Below, piece after piece: positions 8,838 to 17,631 of a stretch of 28,753 nt of DNA. The translations under genes and the position numbers were made by a program. The notes under the pieces were generated by a model. It was not told the DNA's origin. It saw nothing but the letters and a program-made list of their open reading frames with translations, and did no database searches. The stretch is from Bacteroidales bacterium (GTDB lineage Bacteria; Bacteroidota; Bacteroidia; Bacteroidales; P3), in contig JAEEIS010000121.1 in NCBI GenBank assembly GCA_016281475.1, positions 1 to 28,753 of the forward strand, read 5' to 3'. How positions within the stretch are numbered: position 1 is the stretch's first letter; every line of letters starts with the position of its first letter.

Positions 8838-8921
8838 ACAGTATATAGTGAGAGCGGGTGAAAAAAGAGAAAAAAAAGGAGATTGTCCCTATGAGCAAAT
8901 AATAACTAAAATAATATTATC

Positions 8922-9371
8922 ATGAAAAAAATCATTTTCACATTTATTGTCGTACTTGCCTTTGGATCAACCAACACAGGCTGGGCACAGGATTGTAGCA
9001 CCATCGTGCGCCCAATGGTCCTTCAGCGAGGCATCGACACCAACACTTATCCTGCCGAGAAGTTGGAGTTTTTCTGCCACTACTCGCAAAATTCATTCTT
9101 CATCACCACCCAAGTCCCCCAAGGAGCCATCGTGCACGACATCAACGAGCTGACCGACCTAATGTCGGGCGAGAAAGTGTCGCGTTCGTTTGTGGCAGAC
9201 CTCAACACTCTCAGCATTTGGAGATACAACTTCAACGAGTTCCGTCCCAAAGACGTGAAGGATCCAATCTATTTCCGCATGGGACAGGGCACTGGAATCC
9301 AGTACCTCGGCGTGCGCGTGCACAACGAGGCGATGGCTCGGACCCTCTATCCCGAACAGTACAAAGACTAA
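8922..9371 (+). CDS. Small secreted protein of unknown function
   Basis: A 149-aa protein with a clear signal peptide (MKKIIFTFIVVLAFGSTNTG, cut expected after GWAQ). The mature part, about 126 residues, has no family I can name. It contains a mixed hydrophobic/charged core (CHYSQNSFFITTQVPQ, YFRMGQGTGIQYLGVRVHNE) and two cysteines in its first third. It lies 28 bp upstream of the large T9SS cargo gene and downstream of a -7 box, so it is probably the first gene of that operon. A role accompanying surface cargo is an inference from position only. It has no CHU_C or Por-type secretion signal, so it is likely periplasmic. Confidence 0.75.
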   Translation: MKKIIFTFIVVLAFGSTNTGWAQDCSTIVRPMVLQRGIDTNTYPAEKLEFFCHYSQNSFFITTQVPQGAIVHDINELTDLMSGEKVSRSFVADLNTLSIWRYNFNEFRPKDVKDPIYFRMGQGTGIQYLGVRVHNEAMARTLYPEQYKD

Positions 9372-9399
9372 TAACCATTAACGCTAAAAACCAATCACC

Positions 9400-12300
9400 A
9401 TGAAAAAGTTATTTCTATTAGCGATAGCGGTTGCCCTTGCAGGCAGCGTGATGGCTCAGAATCAGGAGACTATCAAACTAGACTCCACTACGCACCAGAC
9501 CACCCGCAGCGGTCCGGGCAATTCAGGCATGCTCTTGGTTGACGAAGGCGGTCTTGCAGGCGACTACAGGCCCTTGCACGACTATTGGATGACAATTGCC
9601 TCAAACTGCGACTCGGTGGACACAACCGGCAACCAGAAATTCGGTGTCACGATTGTGACATACGATGTCGGATGCACGGACATGTTCTACATCTATGACG
9701 GTCCCGACACCAATTCACCCCTGATAGTAAAGTTGAACAACTGTTACTCGTCAGACAGCAACGACCACTTCTATGTGGGTGCCACCAACCCTACGGGCGA
9801 GTTGACTTTCCGCTTGCGCAGCGGAATGCACGACTCTACTGAACATTATTCCGGCGTCCACCTGATGCTGGGATGCCAGTTCCCCTGCGAGTACATCACT
9901 TCGACCATCGACTCGGTGTTTGACCGCACCGACCTCCGCACCGGCGAGGTGGTCGGCCACGGAGAGTTGAAGTGGGTGCCCGCCGCATTGGACACCATCT
10001 ACGCCTACCGCTACGACACTATTATGACCGAATGGGTTGACGACACCACATGGTCGGTCGACCCCAACACGCACGACAGTGTTATGCATATCTACCACCA
10101 TCATCCCATCGACACCATTCAGCTTGACAGCATCATCAGAATCGACACACTAGGCATGGTGTGGGCCGCACTGCTCTGCCAAGGCCAGGGTGTCATCTTC
10201 CACGGCCACGGAAACTACACCTACAACACAGGATTCTACTTTCCAGCAGACTCCAACACCATGTTCAATTGGACTCTGGGCAGCGACACGTATAACGACT
10301 ACGGAGCCACATCGGTATTGTACAACGGATTCCAAGAGCCCGACTGCCCAGAAGTGGTTCTGTCACTTATGGATCCGAACGGATGCAAAAGTAGGATAGA
10401 CGCATCGGTGCAGGTGCGAGTGTCGCCCAACCCCATCAAGACGATTTTTGACCTAAGCTCGATATGCAACAACGACTCGCTAATGGTGACCGTGGGCTAC
10501 GACGGTAACGGTACACTGACTCTGAAAGAGATTAAATTCCAGACGACCGTGTCGAAGGTCAACGAGGTGCGAACCTTCATTCCCGACGGACCCCGTTGTC
10601 CCAAGCCTTGCTACGAGGCTCCTGTGGACTTCACGGGCGAATTTGCCCCTGGCAAGACCGTTAAGAGTGCCGGTGAGATTTGCTCTGTCTGTATCAACTA
10701 CGAACACACCTACATGGGCGACTACCGCGTTTCTATCACGTGCCCCATCTACGATGAGAACACCTCTCTAACCGTCGGACAAGCCATTTTGAAATATGGT
10801 AAGATTGACCGAAATGGAACTTGTAACACTTGCGACCCCTTGGCTCCGCTAGATTCTCCCGACGGCGATGGTGCCGGCGGCGGTGAAAACACAGGTTGGG
10901 CTCCTCACACTGATGGTGGCTCGGGCAGAGAGTGCGACTCGCTGTATAACCCCTTCGGCATTGGTTTGGACTACTGCTGGTCGCGCAACGAGGACTACAC
11001 CCTCGTCACGGGCGACAAGGCCGACCTGCCCACCCGATTCCAGCCGGGTAACTGGTATATCTCCAAACCCACATACACCATTTCAGAGACTGTGACGATG
11101 CCCTCGATGGCAAGCATCTATCATACCAACAACAATCTAAATCCACAGAACATGAGTACCCGCATGCCTAGCAACCATGAGGACAAGACTGACTACTACT
11201 CCCCCGCCAGCGACTTCAGCGAACTGATTGGCTGCCCGCTTTCGGGAGTTTGGAACGCCGTCATCTGCGACTTCTGGGGCGGTGATAACGGCTGGATTTT
11301 CAACTGGTCGCTCGACATCTGCGGCGCAGGTAGCACCGGCGACTGCGACTATAAGGTGGGTATCGACTCTGTGGTGTGGCGTCCGGACACCACTGAGACC
11401 GACTATCGCGACGGCATGTACAAGGGCCTGCGCATCAACCCGAAGTGGAACGACACCACAGCTGCCTACATCTCTTCGCCCGACACCTGCGGCGACTTCG
11501 ACATCAAACTGTCTATCTACGACAACTTCGGCTGCCGCTGGGATACGCTGACCCACATCACCACGGTGTGCACTCCCGAGCCCCATCTGGGCAACGACAC
11601 CCTGCTCTGCGGCGTGAACAGCATCCAACTGGATGCCAGCGACCCCCGCGCTGAGATATACCACTACAACTACATCTGGGAGCCCTACGGCGACACCACT
11701 GCCGTCATCGAGACCCGTGCCGGCACGTATGAGACAAGGAACTATATCGTGGAGGTGAACAACGCATCCCACAACATCGTTTGCGCTGCCCGCGACACCA
11801 TCCTGATTTCCGTCAACCCCCAGCCCATTCCCAACTTCGACCCAGGAGTCTACCCCCTCGAAGGCTGCGAACCCTTCACCATCAACATCGACAACACCAC
11901 CACACACGGCTACAAATACCACTGGGTATTCGGCGACGGCACCTACTCGACCCTCAAGAACCCCAGCCACTCGTATGCCGCCGGCACCTACGACTTCAAA
12001 TACTATGTGGAAAGCGACAAGGGCTGCAAAGACTCGCTGATCTACACCAACCTCATCAACGTCTTCCCCTCGCCCAAGGCCGCCTTCTCGTGGGATCCCG
12101 TCTACCCGACCGTACTGCACCCCTCCATCTCGCTCATCAACAACACCACGCCCGACAACGGCAACAACATCTACTTCTGGGAAATTCAGTATGACAAGGA
12201 CAACCCCTACTCCTTCCACACCCTCACCGACAACAGCCCCACATGGACATGGACGGCTGCCGACGGACAGGATGTGTCGGGCAACTACACCATCCGACTC

Positions 12301-12669
12301 CTCGCCCGCACCGACAACTACGGACCTAGCGGCCGACTGGTGCAGTGCTTCGACACCGTGGAGAACACCATTCTCCTCATCAACGACGACATCAAGTTCC
12401 CCAACGTGGTGACACCTAACGGCGACGGCATCAACGACCGCTTTGTCATCGGCAACCTCGTCGAGGGTCTTGCCTACCCCATCAACCAACTCGACATCTA
12501 CGACAAGTGGGGCTCGAGGGTATACCACGCCGTCAACATCCAACGCGACGACCAGTTCTGGGATCCCGCCAAGACCAACACTCCCAGCGGAACCTATTTC
12601 TACAGATTCTCTGGCAAGGGATATAAAGGCAATTTTGAGCACAATGGTGTCATTGAAGTCCTCAAATAA
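9400..12669 (+). CDS. Large T9SS cargo protein: CUB-like, P-domain-like, PKD and CHU_C domains
   Basis: A 1089-aa protein with signal peptide MKKLFLLAIAVALAGSVMAQ. Residues about 60-160 are CUB-like (YDVGCTDMFYIYDGPDT, then LTFRLRSG). A convertase P-domain-like segment lies around 590-640 (CPLSGVWNAVICDFWGGDNG, then FNWSLDICG). A PKD domain is at about 820-888 (YHWVFGDGTYSTLKNPSHSY). Residues about 997-1088 are a CHU_C / gliding-motility C-terminal domain (PNVVTPNGDGINDRFVIGNL, LDIYDKWGSRVY, then SGTYFYRFSGKGYKG), the signal for type IX secretion and surface attachment. The many Cys and Tyr residues suggest an extracellular, disulfide-bonded protein. No catalytic triad was seen, so binding or adhesion is more likely than proteolysis. 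Its 3' end overlaps the next gene by 26 bp. Confidence 0.9.
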   Translation: MKKLFLLAIAVALAGSVMAQNQETIKLDSTTHQTTRSGPGNSGMLLVDEGGLAGDYRPLHDYWMTIASNCDSVDTTGNQKFGVTIVTYDVGCTDMFYIYDGPDTNSPLIVKLNNCYSSDSNDHFYVGATNPTGELTFRLRSGMHDSTEHYSGVHLMLGCQFPCEYITSTIDSVFDRTDLRTGEVVGHGELKWVPAALDTIYAYRYDTIMTEWVDDTTWSVDPNTHDSVMHIYHHHPIDTIQLDSIIRIDTLGMVWAALLCQGQGVIFHGHGNYTYNTGFYFPADSNTMFNWTLGSDTYNDYGATSVLYNGFQEPDCPEVVLSLMDPNGCKSRIDASVQVRVSPNPIKTIFDLSSICNNDSLMVTVGYDGNGTLTLKEIKFQTTVSKVNEVRTFIPDGPRCPKPCYEAPVDFTGEFAPGKTVKSAGEICSVCINYEHTYMGDYRVSITCPIYDENTSLTVGQAILKYGKIDRNGTCNTCDPLAPLDSPDGDGAGGGENTGWAPHTDGGSGRECDSLYNPFGIGLDYCWSRNEDYTLVTGDKADLPTRFQPGNWYISKPTYTISETVTMPSMASIYHTNNNLNPQNMSTRMPSNHEDKTDYYSPASDFSELIGCPLSGVWNAVICDFWGGDNGWIFNWSLDICGAGSTGDCDYKVGIDSVVWRPDTTETDYRDGMYKGLRINPKWNDTTAAYISSPDTCGDFDIKLSIYDNFGCRWDTLTHITTVCTPEPHLGNDTLLCGVNSIQLDASDPRAEIYHYNYIWEPYGDTTAVIETRAGTYETRNYIVEVNNASHNIVCAARDTILISVNPQPIPNFDPGVYPLEGCEPFTINIDNTTTHGYKYHWVFGDGTYSTLKNPSHSYAAGTYDFKYYVESDKGCKDSLIYTNLINVFPSPKAAFSWDPVYPTVLHPSISLINNTTPDNGNNIYFWEIQYDKDNPYSFHTLTDNSPTWTWTAADGQDVSGNYTIRLLARTDNYGPSGRLVQCFDTVENTILLINDDIKFPNVVTPNGDGINDRFVIGNLVEGLAYPINQLDIYDKWGSRVYHAVNIQRDDQFWDPAKTNTPSGTYFYRFSGKGYKGNFEHNGVIEVLK

Positions 12670-15600
12670 GTATACCAACTCTTCTATAGCAACAGAGTGT
12701 GTCCGCAAGGGCACACTCTTGCTGCTATTATTATTAACAGCCACAAACCCGACTCTGGCCCGCCAACGCGACACCCTCGGGATTGGCGGACGCACCTATT
12801 TCATCGAAAACCGCGGTCAGTGGAAAGACCCCTTCCTGTTCAAGGCACAGATGCACAACGCCGCCTTCTTTGCCGAACGCGGATGCTTCACCATCACCGT
12901 GCGCGAACACACTCCCCACCACGACCACCAATTCCACCACCACGTCAGCCAGACGATGCACGCCTACAAGGTCATCTTCGAAGGCTGCAACCCCGACGTG
13001 GCGGTCAGTGGCGAGGATATCGACACCGACGGAGGCTACGACAACTACTACTATGGCCACGACCCCAGCCGCTGGGTGTCGCGCCTGCCACACTACGGCA
13101 CCGTCTACTACCACAACCTCTACCCCGGCATCGACCTTGACGTACGCGTGGCATCCAATGCCTTAAAGACCAACTTCTACGTCTCGCCCGGTGCCAATCC
13201 CTCGGCCATCGTCTTGCGCTACGAAGGAGCCGACAAACTCTATCTCAGCAATGGCAACCTGATAATACGCACCACAGTGGGCGAACTGGTAGAACTGGAA
13301 CCCTACGCCTACCAAACGACCGACACGGGCAGACACGAGATAGAAGCCCGATATAAGATTAAAGGCGACCAGGTGACCGTGTCGCTATCCGACTACGACA
13401 GCACCCGGCTCCTGGTGATAGACCCCACGCTCCACTTCTCCACCTACACCGGCTCCACCGCCGACAACTGGGGCACAACCGCCACCTACGACTCCTACAA
13501 AAACACCTACACCGCAGGCCTTGTCTTCGGCACGGGCTATCCCGTCTCCGTGGGTGCCTACGACGGCACCGCCAACGGCATTGCCGACGTGGGCATCTTC
13601 AAGTTCGACACCTCGGGACGCCAACGTCTCTTTGCCACCTACCTCGGCGGCAGCCTCGCCGACATGCCCCACAGCATGTATGTCAACACCCTCGACGAAC
13701 TGGTCATCTTCGGCACCACCGGCTCCAGCGACTTCCCCGTCACCCCCGATGCCTACGATACCTCCTTCAACGGTGGCACCGAACTGCAGTTCGAAGGCAC
13801 ATACGAAATCGATTTCCAAAACGGAAGCGACATTTTCGTGAGCCGTTTCAGCAGCGACGGCACCCAGCTGCAAGCCTCCACCTACGTGGGCGGCACCGGC
13901 AACGACGGCCTCAACTACCACGCCTCATACAACAACCGCCACAACGTCATCATGAATGGCAACGACTCGCTCTATTACAACTATGGCGACGGCGCACGCG
14001 GCGAACTCATCACCGACGACAACAACAACGTCTACGTCGGCAGCACATCCCATTCGTTCGATTTCCCCACAACGCCCGACTGCCTGCAGTCCGACCCTGG
14101 GGCACGCCAAAACGGCATTGTGTTCAAAATCGACTACAACCTGCGCAATCTGATATGGTCCACCTACATTGGTGGCGCAGAGCCCACAGCCGTCTACTCC
14201 ATCGATGTCGACAGTAGCTACAACGTTGTTCTCTGCGGTGGCACCTCCTCCCAGTCCTTCCCCACCACGCCGGGAGCCATGCAGCGCCTCTACGGCGGCG
14301 GCACCGCCGACGGCTTTGTAGCCAAAATATCCTACTCCGGCGACAACATCATAGCCTGCACCTACTATGGCTCACCAGCCTACGACCAACTCTATTTCGT
14401 CCGCTGCGGCGGGCGCAACGAAGTCTTCGTCTACGGACAAACCTGTGCCGAAGGCAGCACCATGATCTACAACGCCAACTACAACGTGCCCGGCAGCGGC
14501 ATGCTCCTCGCCCGCCTGCTGCCCGACCTCAGCGGGCGCGTGTGGTCCACCGTCTTTGGCACCCCCAACGGCCGCCCCAACCTCTCGCCCACCGCCTTCG
14601 CCGCCGACCTCTGCAACCGCGTCTACGCCGCCGGCTGGGGCCGCGACTTTGTCGGTGTCTCCGTCAACTGGAACCAGCGCGGCACCACCGGCATGGAAAT
14701 CACCACCGAAGCCATTCAAGACACCACCGACGGGCAGGACTTCTACATCATGTCCATCGACGAGAATGCCTCCCGCCTCGACTACGCCACCTTCTTCGGC
14801 GAGGTGCACGGCGTCACCACCTCCAGCGGTGGCTACGACCACGTCGACGGCGGCACCAGCCGTTTCGACAAAATGGCCACCCTCTACCAAAGCGTCTGCG
14901 CCAGCTGCTACCGAAACGACGGCTTCCCCACCACCGACAGCGCCTGGTCGCGCCACAACCTCAGCAACAACTGCAACAACGCCCTCTTCCGCCTCAACAT
15001 CCACAACGACTTTGCCGTAGCCGAATGCGTCCCCCCGCCCGTAGGCTGCGATGCCCCCTACACCGTCAACTTCGTCAACACCAGCCGCGGCAGCACATTC
15101 CACTGGGACTTCGGCGACGGCACCACCTCCACCGAGCGCAATCCTAGCCACACCTTCACACAACCGGGCCACTACACCGTCCGCCTCGTAGCCATGATGC
15201 CCTACGGCTGCCGTCCCGCCGACACCACCGAAATCCCCGTCTGGGTGCTCAACAACGAAGGCAACCACTTCCACGCCACAACCTCCTGCACCAACGACCC
15301 CATACAGATAGGCCCACAGCCCATGCCGGGATGCACCTACCAATGGATTCAGGGCAACGTCTCCGACCACACCATCTCCAACCCATACGTCAACCAAACA
15401 GGCGACTACATCCTGCAAATCACCAGTAGCCTAGGCTGCACCGAGACCGACACCTTCACCGTCACCTACATCACCGTCTTCGACTCCCTCACCGTACTCT
15501 CCCCCACCTGTCCGGGCGGCAGCGACGGGCGTGCCATCGTCCACATGCCATCCATAGCCAGCGACTCGGCCGAATACTACTGGGACGGCATCCAGGGCGA

Positions 15601-16435
15601 CTCCGTCCTCACCGACCTCAGCGCCGACGGCCGCAGCCACACCCTGCTCATCGCCAGCCACGGCTGCACCTACCAAACCACCTTCACCGTCACCGACCCG
15701 CCCACGCTCGAATACACTCTCGGGTCCAAGCCCATCCTATGTGGCGACGACTGCGACGGCTGGATTTCCCTCAGCTACGACCTCCCCGGACTCCACGTGG
15801 GCGACACCCTCCTAGAAAACCTCTGCCCCGGCACCTACACCATCCACTTTGCCGACACTGCCGGCTGCCCCTACGAAGCCACAGCCGTAATCATACGCGA
15901 CACCTCGCTCCTCCACATGCGCGTCTGGGCCGACGACTCCCTCTTCTTCCTCACCGAAAGCGTCCAACTGCATGTCACAGAAGTCCCCGGTGCCACCTAC
16001 CAGTGGTCCGACTCCTATACCCTCGACCACCCCAACCGACCACACCCCATAGCCACCCCAACCGACACCGTCACCGTCTACACCGTCACCGTCACCGACA
16101 GCCTCAACTGCACCTGGACCGGCACCCTCATCCTCCGCTGCACCGAAGTCGTCTGTGGCAAACCCAACATATTCATCCCCAACGCCTTCTCACCCAACCA
16201 CGACGGCTACAACGACCAGCTCTGCTTCAGCGGCAACTTTGTGCTCGACTTCTACATAGCCATCTACACCCGCTGGGGCGAAAAAGTATTCGAAACCCAC
16301 GACATCAACCAATGCTGGGACGGCCTCTACAACGGCAATCCCTGCCTCCCAGGAGTCTACACCTACACCTGCCACATCAAGTGCGAAGCCGGACAGGAAA
16401 ACCTACTTAAAGGCGACATCACACTCATACGATAG
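12644..16435 (+). CDS. Large T9SS cargo protein: DUF7948-like, SBBP beta-propeller, PKD and CHU_C domains
   Basis: A 1263-aa protein. The ATG at 12644 is inside the 3' end of the preceding gene; it gives a 22-residue n-region before the hydrophobic core GTLLLLLLLTATNPTLA. The open frame continues further upstream in the other gene, but that extension has no signal and is a shadow. Residues about 50-260 resemble the DUF7948 domain (YFIENRGQWKDPFLFKAQ). Residues about 256-570 are SBBP-type propeller repeats (FATYLGGSLADMP, then TSGSSDFPVTPDAYDT-like units). A PKD domain sits at about 790-865 (FHWDFGDGTTSTERNPSHTF). A repetitive beta region follows (SPTCPGGSDGRAIVH, CGDDCDGWISLSY). CHU_C occupies about 1169-1263 (PNAFSPNHDGYNDQLCFSG, IAIYTRWGEKVF), marking it as a T9SS substrate. 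Codons are strongly C-ending, unlike rnf. Confidence 0.88.
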   Translation: MVSLKSSNKYTNSSIATECVRKGTLLLLLLLTATNPTLARQRDTLGIGGRTYFIENRGQWKDPFLFKAQMHNAAFFAERGCFTITVREHTPHHDHQFHHHVSQTMHAYKVIFEGCNPDVAVSGEDIDTDGGYDNYYYGHDPSRWVSRLPHYGTVYYHNLYPGIDLDVRVASNALKTNFYVSPGANPSAIVLRYEGADKLYLSNGNLIIRTTVGELVELEPYAYQTTDTGRHEIEARYKIKGDQVTVSLSDYDSTRLLVIDPTLHFSTYTGSTADNWGTTATYDSYKNTYTAGLVFGTGYPVSVGAYDGTANGIADVGIFKFDTSGRQRLFATYLGGSLADMPHSMYVNTLDELVIFGTTGSSDFPVTPDAYDTSFNGGTELQFEGTYEIDFQNGSDIFVSRFSSDGTQLQASTYVGGTGNDGLNYHASYNNRHNVIMNGNDSLYYNYGDGARGELITDDNNNVYVGSTSHSFDFPTTPDCLQSDPGARQNGIVFKIDYNLRNLIWSTYIGGAEPTAVYSIDVDSSYNVVLCGGTSSQSFPTTPGAMQRLYGGGTADGFVAKISYSGDNIIACTYYGSPAYDQLYFVRCGGRNEVFVYGQTCAEGSTMIYNANYNVPGSGMLLARLLPDLSGRVWSTVFGTPNGRPNLSPTAFAADLCNRVYAAGWGRDFVGVSVNWNQRGTTGMEITTEAIQDTTDGQDFYIMSIDENASRLDYATFFGEVHGVTTSSGGYDHVDGGTSRFDKMATLYQSVCASCYRNDGFPTTDSAWSRHNLSNNCNNALFRLNIHNDFAVAECVPPPVGCDAPYTVNFVNTSRGSTFHWDFGDGTTSTERNPSHTFTQPGHYTVRLVAMMPYGCRPADTTEIPVWVLNNEGNHFHATTSCTNDPIQIGPQPMPGCTYQWIQGNVSDHTISNPYVNQTGDYILQITSSLGCTETDTFTVTYITVFDSLTVLSPTCPGGSDGRAIVHMPSIASDSAEYYWDGIQGDSVLTDLSADGRSHTLLIASHGCTYQTTFTVTDPPTLEYTLGSKPILCGDDCDGWISLSYDLPGLHVGDTLLENLCPGTYTIHFADTAGCPYEATAVIIRDTSLLHMRVWADDSLFFLTESVQLHVTEVPGATYQWSDSYTLDHPNRPHPIATPTDTVTVYTVTVTDSLNCTWTGTLILRCTEVVCGKPNIFIPNAFSPNHDGYNDQLCFSGNFVLDFYIAIYTRWGEKVFETHDINQCWDGLYNGNPCLPGVYTYTCHIKCEAGQENLLKGDITLIR

Positions 16436-17266
16436 ATGAAAGACCAATTCGTCATAGCCTACCTAGCCGACCTCACCATGACCCGCGAAGTGGTGAGCCA
16501 CGCCTGCTTCCTCGCCCGCATACTCAACAAGGGGCTCATCCTCCTCTACGTCGAAGACCCACGCCTCCACAACCCCGCCGTCGACCAAGCCACCCCAGCC
16601 CTGCTGCAAATCGAGGCCGAACAACCCGACGTGCATCCCGCCCATGTGGCCATGAAGGGCAACACACGCGAAGTCATCGATGCCCTCCCCACCATGCTCA
16701 ACGGCGTCATCGCCGTGGCAGGCATCAATCCCTCCGCCCGCCGTAGCCATCCCACCCATCCGCGCCAAGTGCTGCACCTCTTCGGCGGCTGCAAGATAGC
16801 CTACCTCACCGTCCAAAGCCCCCTCGCCGACCCTGCCGCCTACAGCCACATCGGCTATGGCATCGACTTCCGCAAAGAGAGCAAGGAAAAACTCATCTGG
16901 GCCAGCTATTTCAGCCGCTTCAACCGCAGCCGCCTCACCATGCTCCATTTCGACTACGCCGACGAAGGCCTCCGTGCCAAATGGCACAACAACGTCCTCT
17001 TCATGAACAAGTTCTTCAACGGCCTCGGCGTCGCCTACGACCAGCAGGGCGTCAGCGGTCACGCCCTCTTCCCCGAGACAATCATCTGCGACACCGCCGC
17101 CCACATCGGCTGCGGGCTCCTCATCTCCGTCACCACCGACACCCGCGACCTCGACATCATCGAATGGTTCGCCGGCACCCAGGAGCGTCGCACCATCCGC
17201 AACCCCCACCGCCTCCCCGTCCTCTTCATCAACCCCCGCAACGACATCTACGTCCTCTGCGACTAG
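16436..17266 (+). CDS. Degenerate tandem universal-stress-like protein
   Basis: A 276-aa protein without signal peptide or membrane helix, so cytoplasmic. Its two-half layout is that of tandem Usp proteins: an opening FVIAYLADLTMTREVVSHAC, then VIAVAGIN, a mid-linker, then WASYFSRFNRSRLTMLHFDY, and an end PVLFINPRNDIYVLCD. The G-x2-G-x9-G(S/T) nucleotide loop is missing in both halves, so ATP binding is unlikely. The ATG follows the TAG of the cargo gene with no gap, so the two are translationally linked. It is the second Usp-type gene beside a CHU_C cargo gene in this window. The family call is moderate because sequence similarity is weak and rests on fold pattern, length and termini. Confidence 0.62.
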   Translation: MKDQFVIAYLADLTMTREVVSHACFLARILNKGLILLYVEDPRLHNPAVDQATPALLQIEAEQPDVHPAHVAMKGNTREVIDALPTMLNGVIAVAGINPSARRSHPTHPRQVLHLFGGCKIAYLTVQSPLADPAAYSHIGYGIDFRKESKEKLIWASYFSRFNRSRLTMLHFDYADEGLRAKWHNNVLFMNKFFNGLGVAYDQQGVSGHALFPETIICDTAAHIGCGLLISVTTDTRDLDIIEWFAGTQERRTIRNPHRLPVLFINPRNDIYVLCD

Positions 17267-17267
17267 A

Positions 17268-17373
17268 CACCCCCTCCGCTACCCCACCTGCCCCCCACCC
17301 AACCCTCACCCAAACTCCTCCCAACCCCCACCTAAACCCCTCCTAAACCCCACCCACCCCCCTCCTTCCTCCC
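17268..17373 (-). other. C-rich tract; G-quadruplex-capable on the minus strand
   Basis: The plus strand is almost free of G and consists of C runs broken by A or T. On the minus strand 17337-17362 gives four G-runs of at least three with loops T, T and TTTAGGA, a canonical quadruplex pattern, and further G-runs follow. The tract starts two bases after the Usp-like stop codon. It may be an extension of the C-biased composition of the upstream operon, or a transcription or replication pause site. The rest of the gap to 17587 shows only weak small hairpins. Confidence 0.5.
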
Positions 17374-17587
17374 GAGAATATTCGATTCATCGTTGCTACT
17401 TCTTCGCTCCATCTTCGCTCTAGCAGCAACAAACGATATATAAATAATTTATAATCAATATATTGAAACTGGGAGTCACTATGGAATCGGATGGGGGTTA
17501 ACCCATCGCGAGGCGAAACGCCATACAATCGTTGGCGGAGCGCAGAGAGCCAAACAATTAGTAGGACGAGAACTTTTTTCTGTCGAA

Positions 17588-17613
17588 AACTGACAAAATG
17601 TCAGTTTTTTTTT
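17588..17613 (+). terminator. Palindrome followed by T-run: terminator or dnaG operator
   Basis: AACTGACA and TGTCAGTT form a perfect 8-bp inverted repeat with loop AAA; A/T pairs on both sides extend it to about 10 bp. An uninterrupted T-run continues to 17613. This fits an intrinsic terminator for the upstream operon. It also covers the position where the -33 element of the dnaG promoter would lie, so it could equally be an operator for dnaG. The sequence alone does not decide. Confidence 0.5.
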
Positions 17614-17614
17614 G

Positions 17615-17622
17615 TACTTTTG
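17615..17622 (+). promoter_or_regulatory. -7 box for dnaG, near-leaderless start
   Basis: TACTTTTG fits TAnnTTTG and ends 9 nt before the dnaG ATG. With a start site about 5-7 nt downstream, the mRNA leader would be zero to a few bases. No TTG occurs at the -33 distance; the palindrome occupies that place. Confidence 0.5.
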
Positions 17623-17631
17623 CAAACCGAA

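Noticed and set aside
8790..8921. Remnant of rnfA after rnfE
   Set aside because: Translation in all frames of the gap shows no RnfA motif; the sequence is short and A-rich with a -7 box.
12443..12643. Upstream extension of the 1263-aa protein frame into the previous gene
   Set aside because: The extra residues are low-complexity Ser/Thr and would bury the signal peptide; the ATG at 12644 is a better start.
11137..12795. Long minus-strand frame of 552 codons opposite the 1089-aa cargo gene
   Set aside because: Val/Gly-rich repetitive translation without motifs; created by the C-ending codons on the other strand.
14372..15418. Minus-strand frame of 348 codons opposite the 1263-aa cargo gene
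   Set aside because: Very Val/Gly/Ala-rich, no start context or domain; shadow frame.
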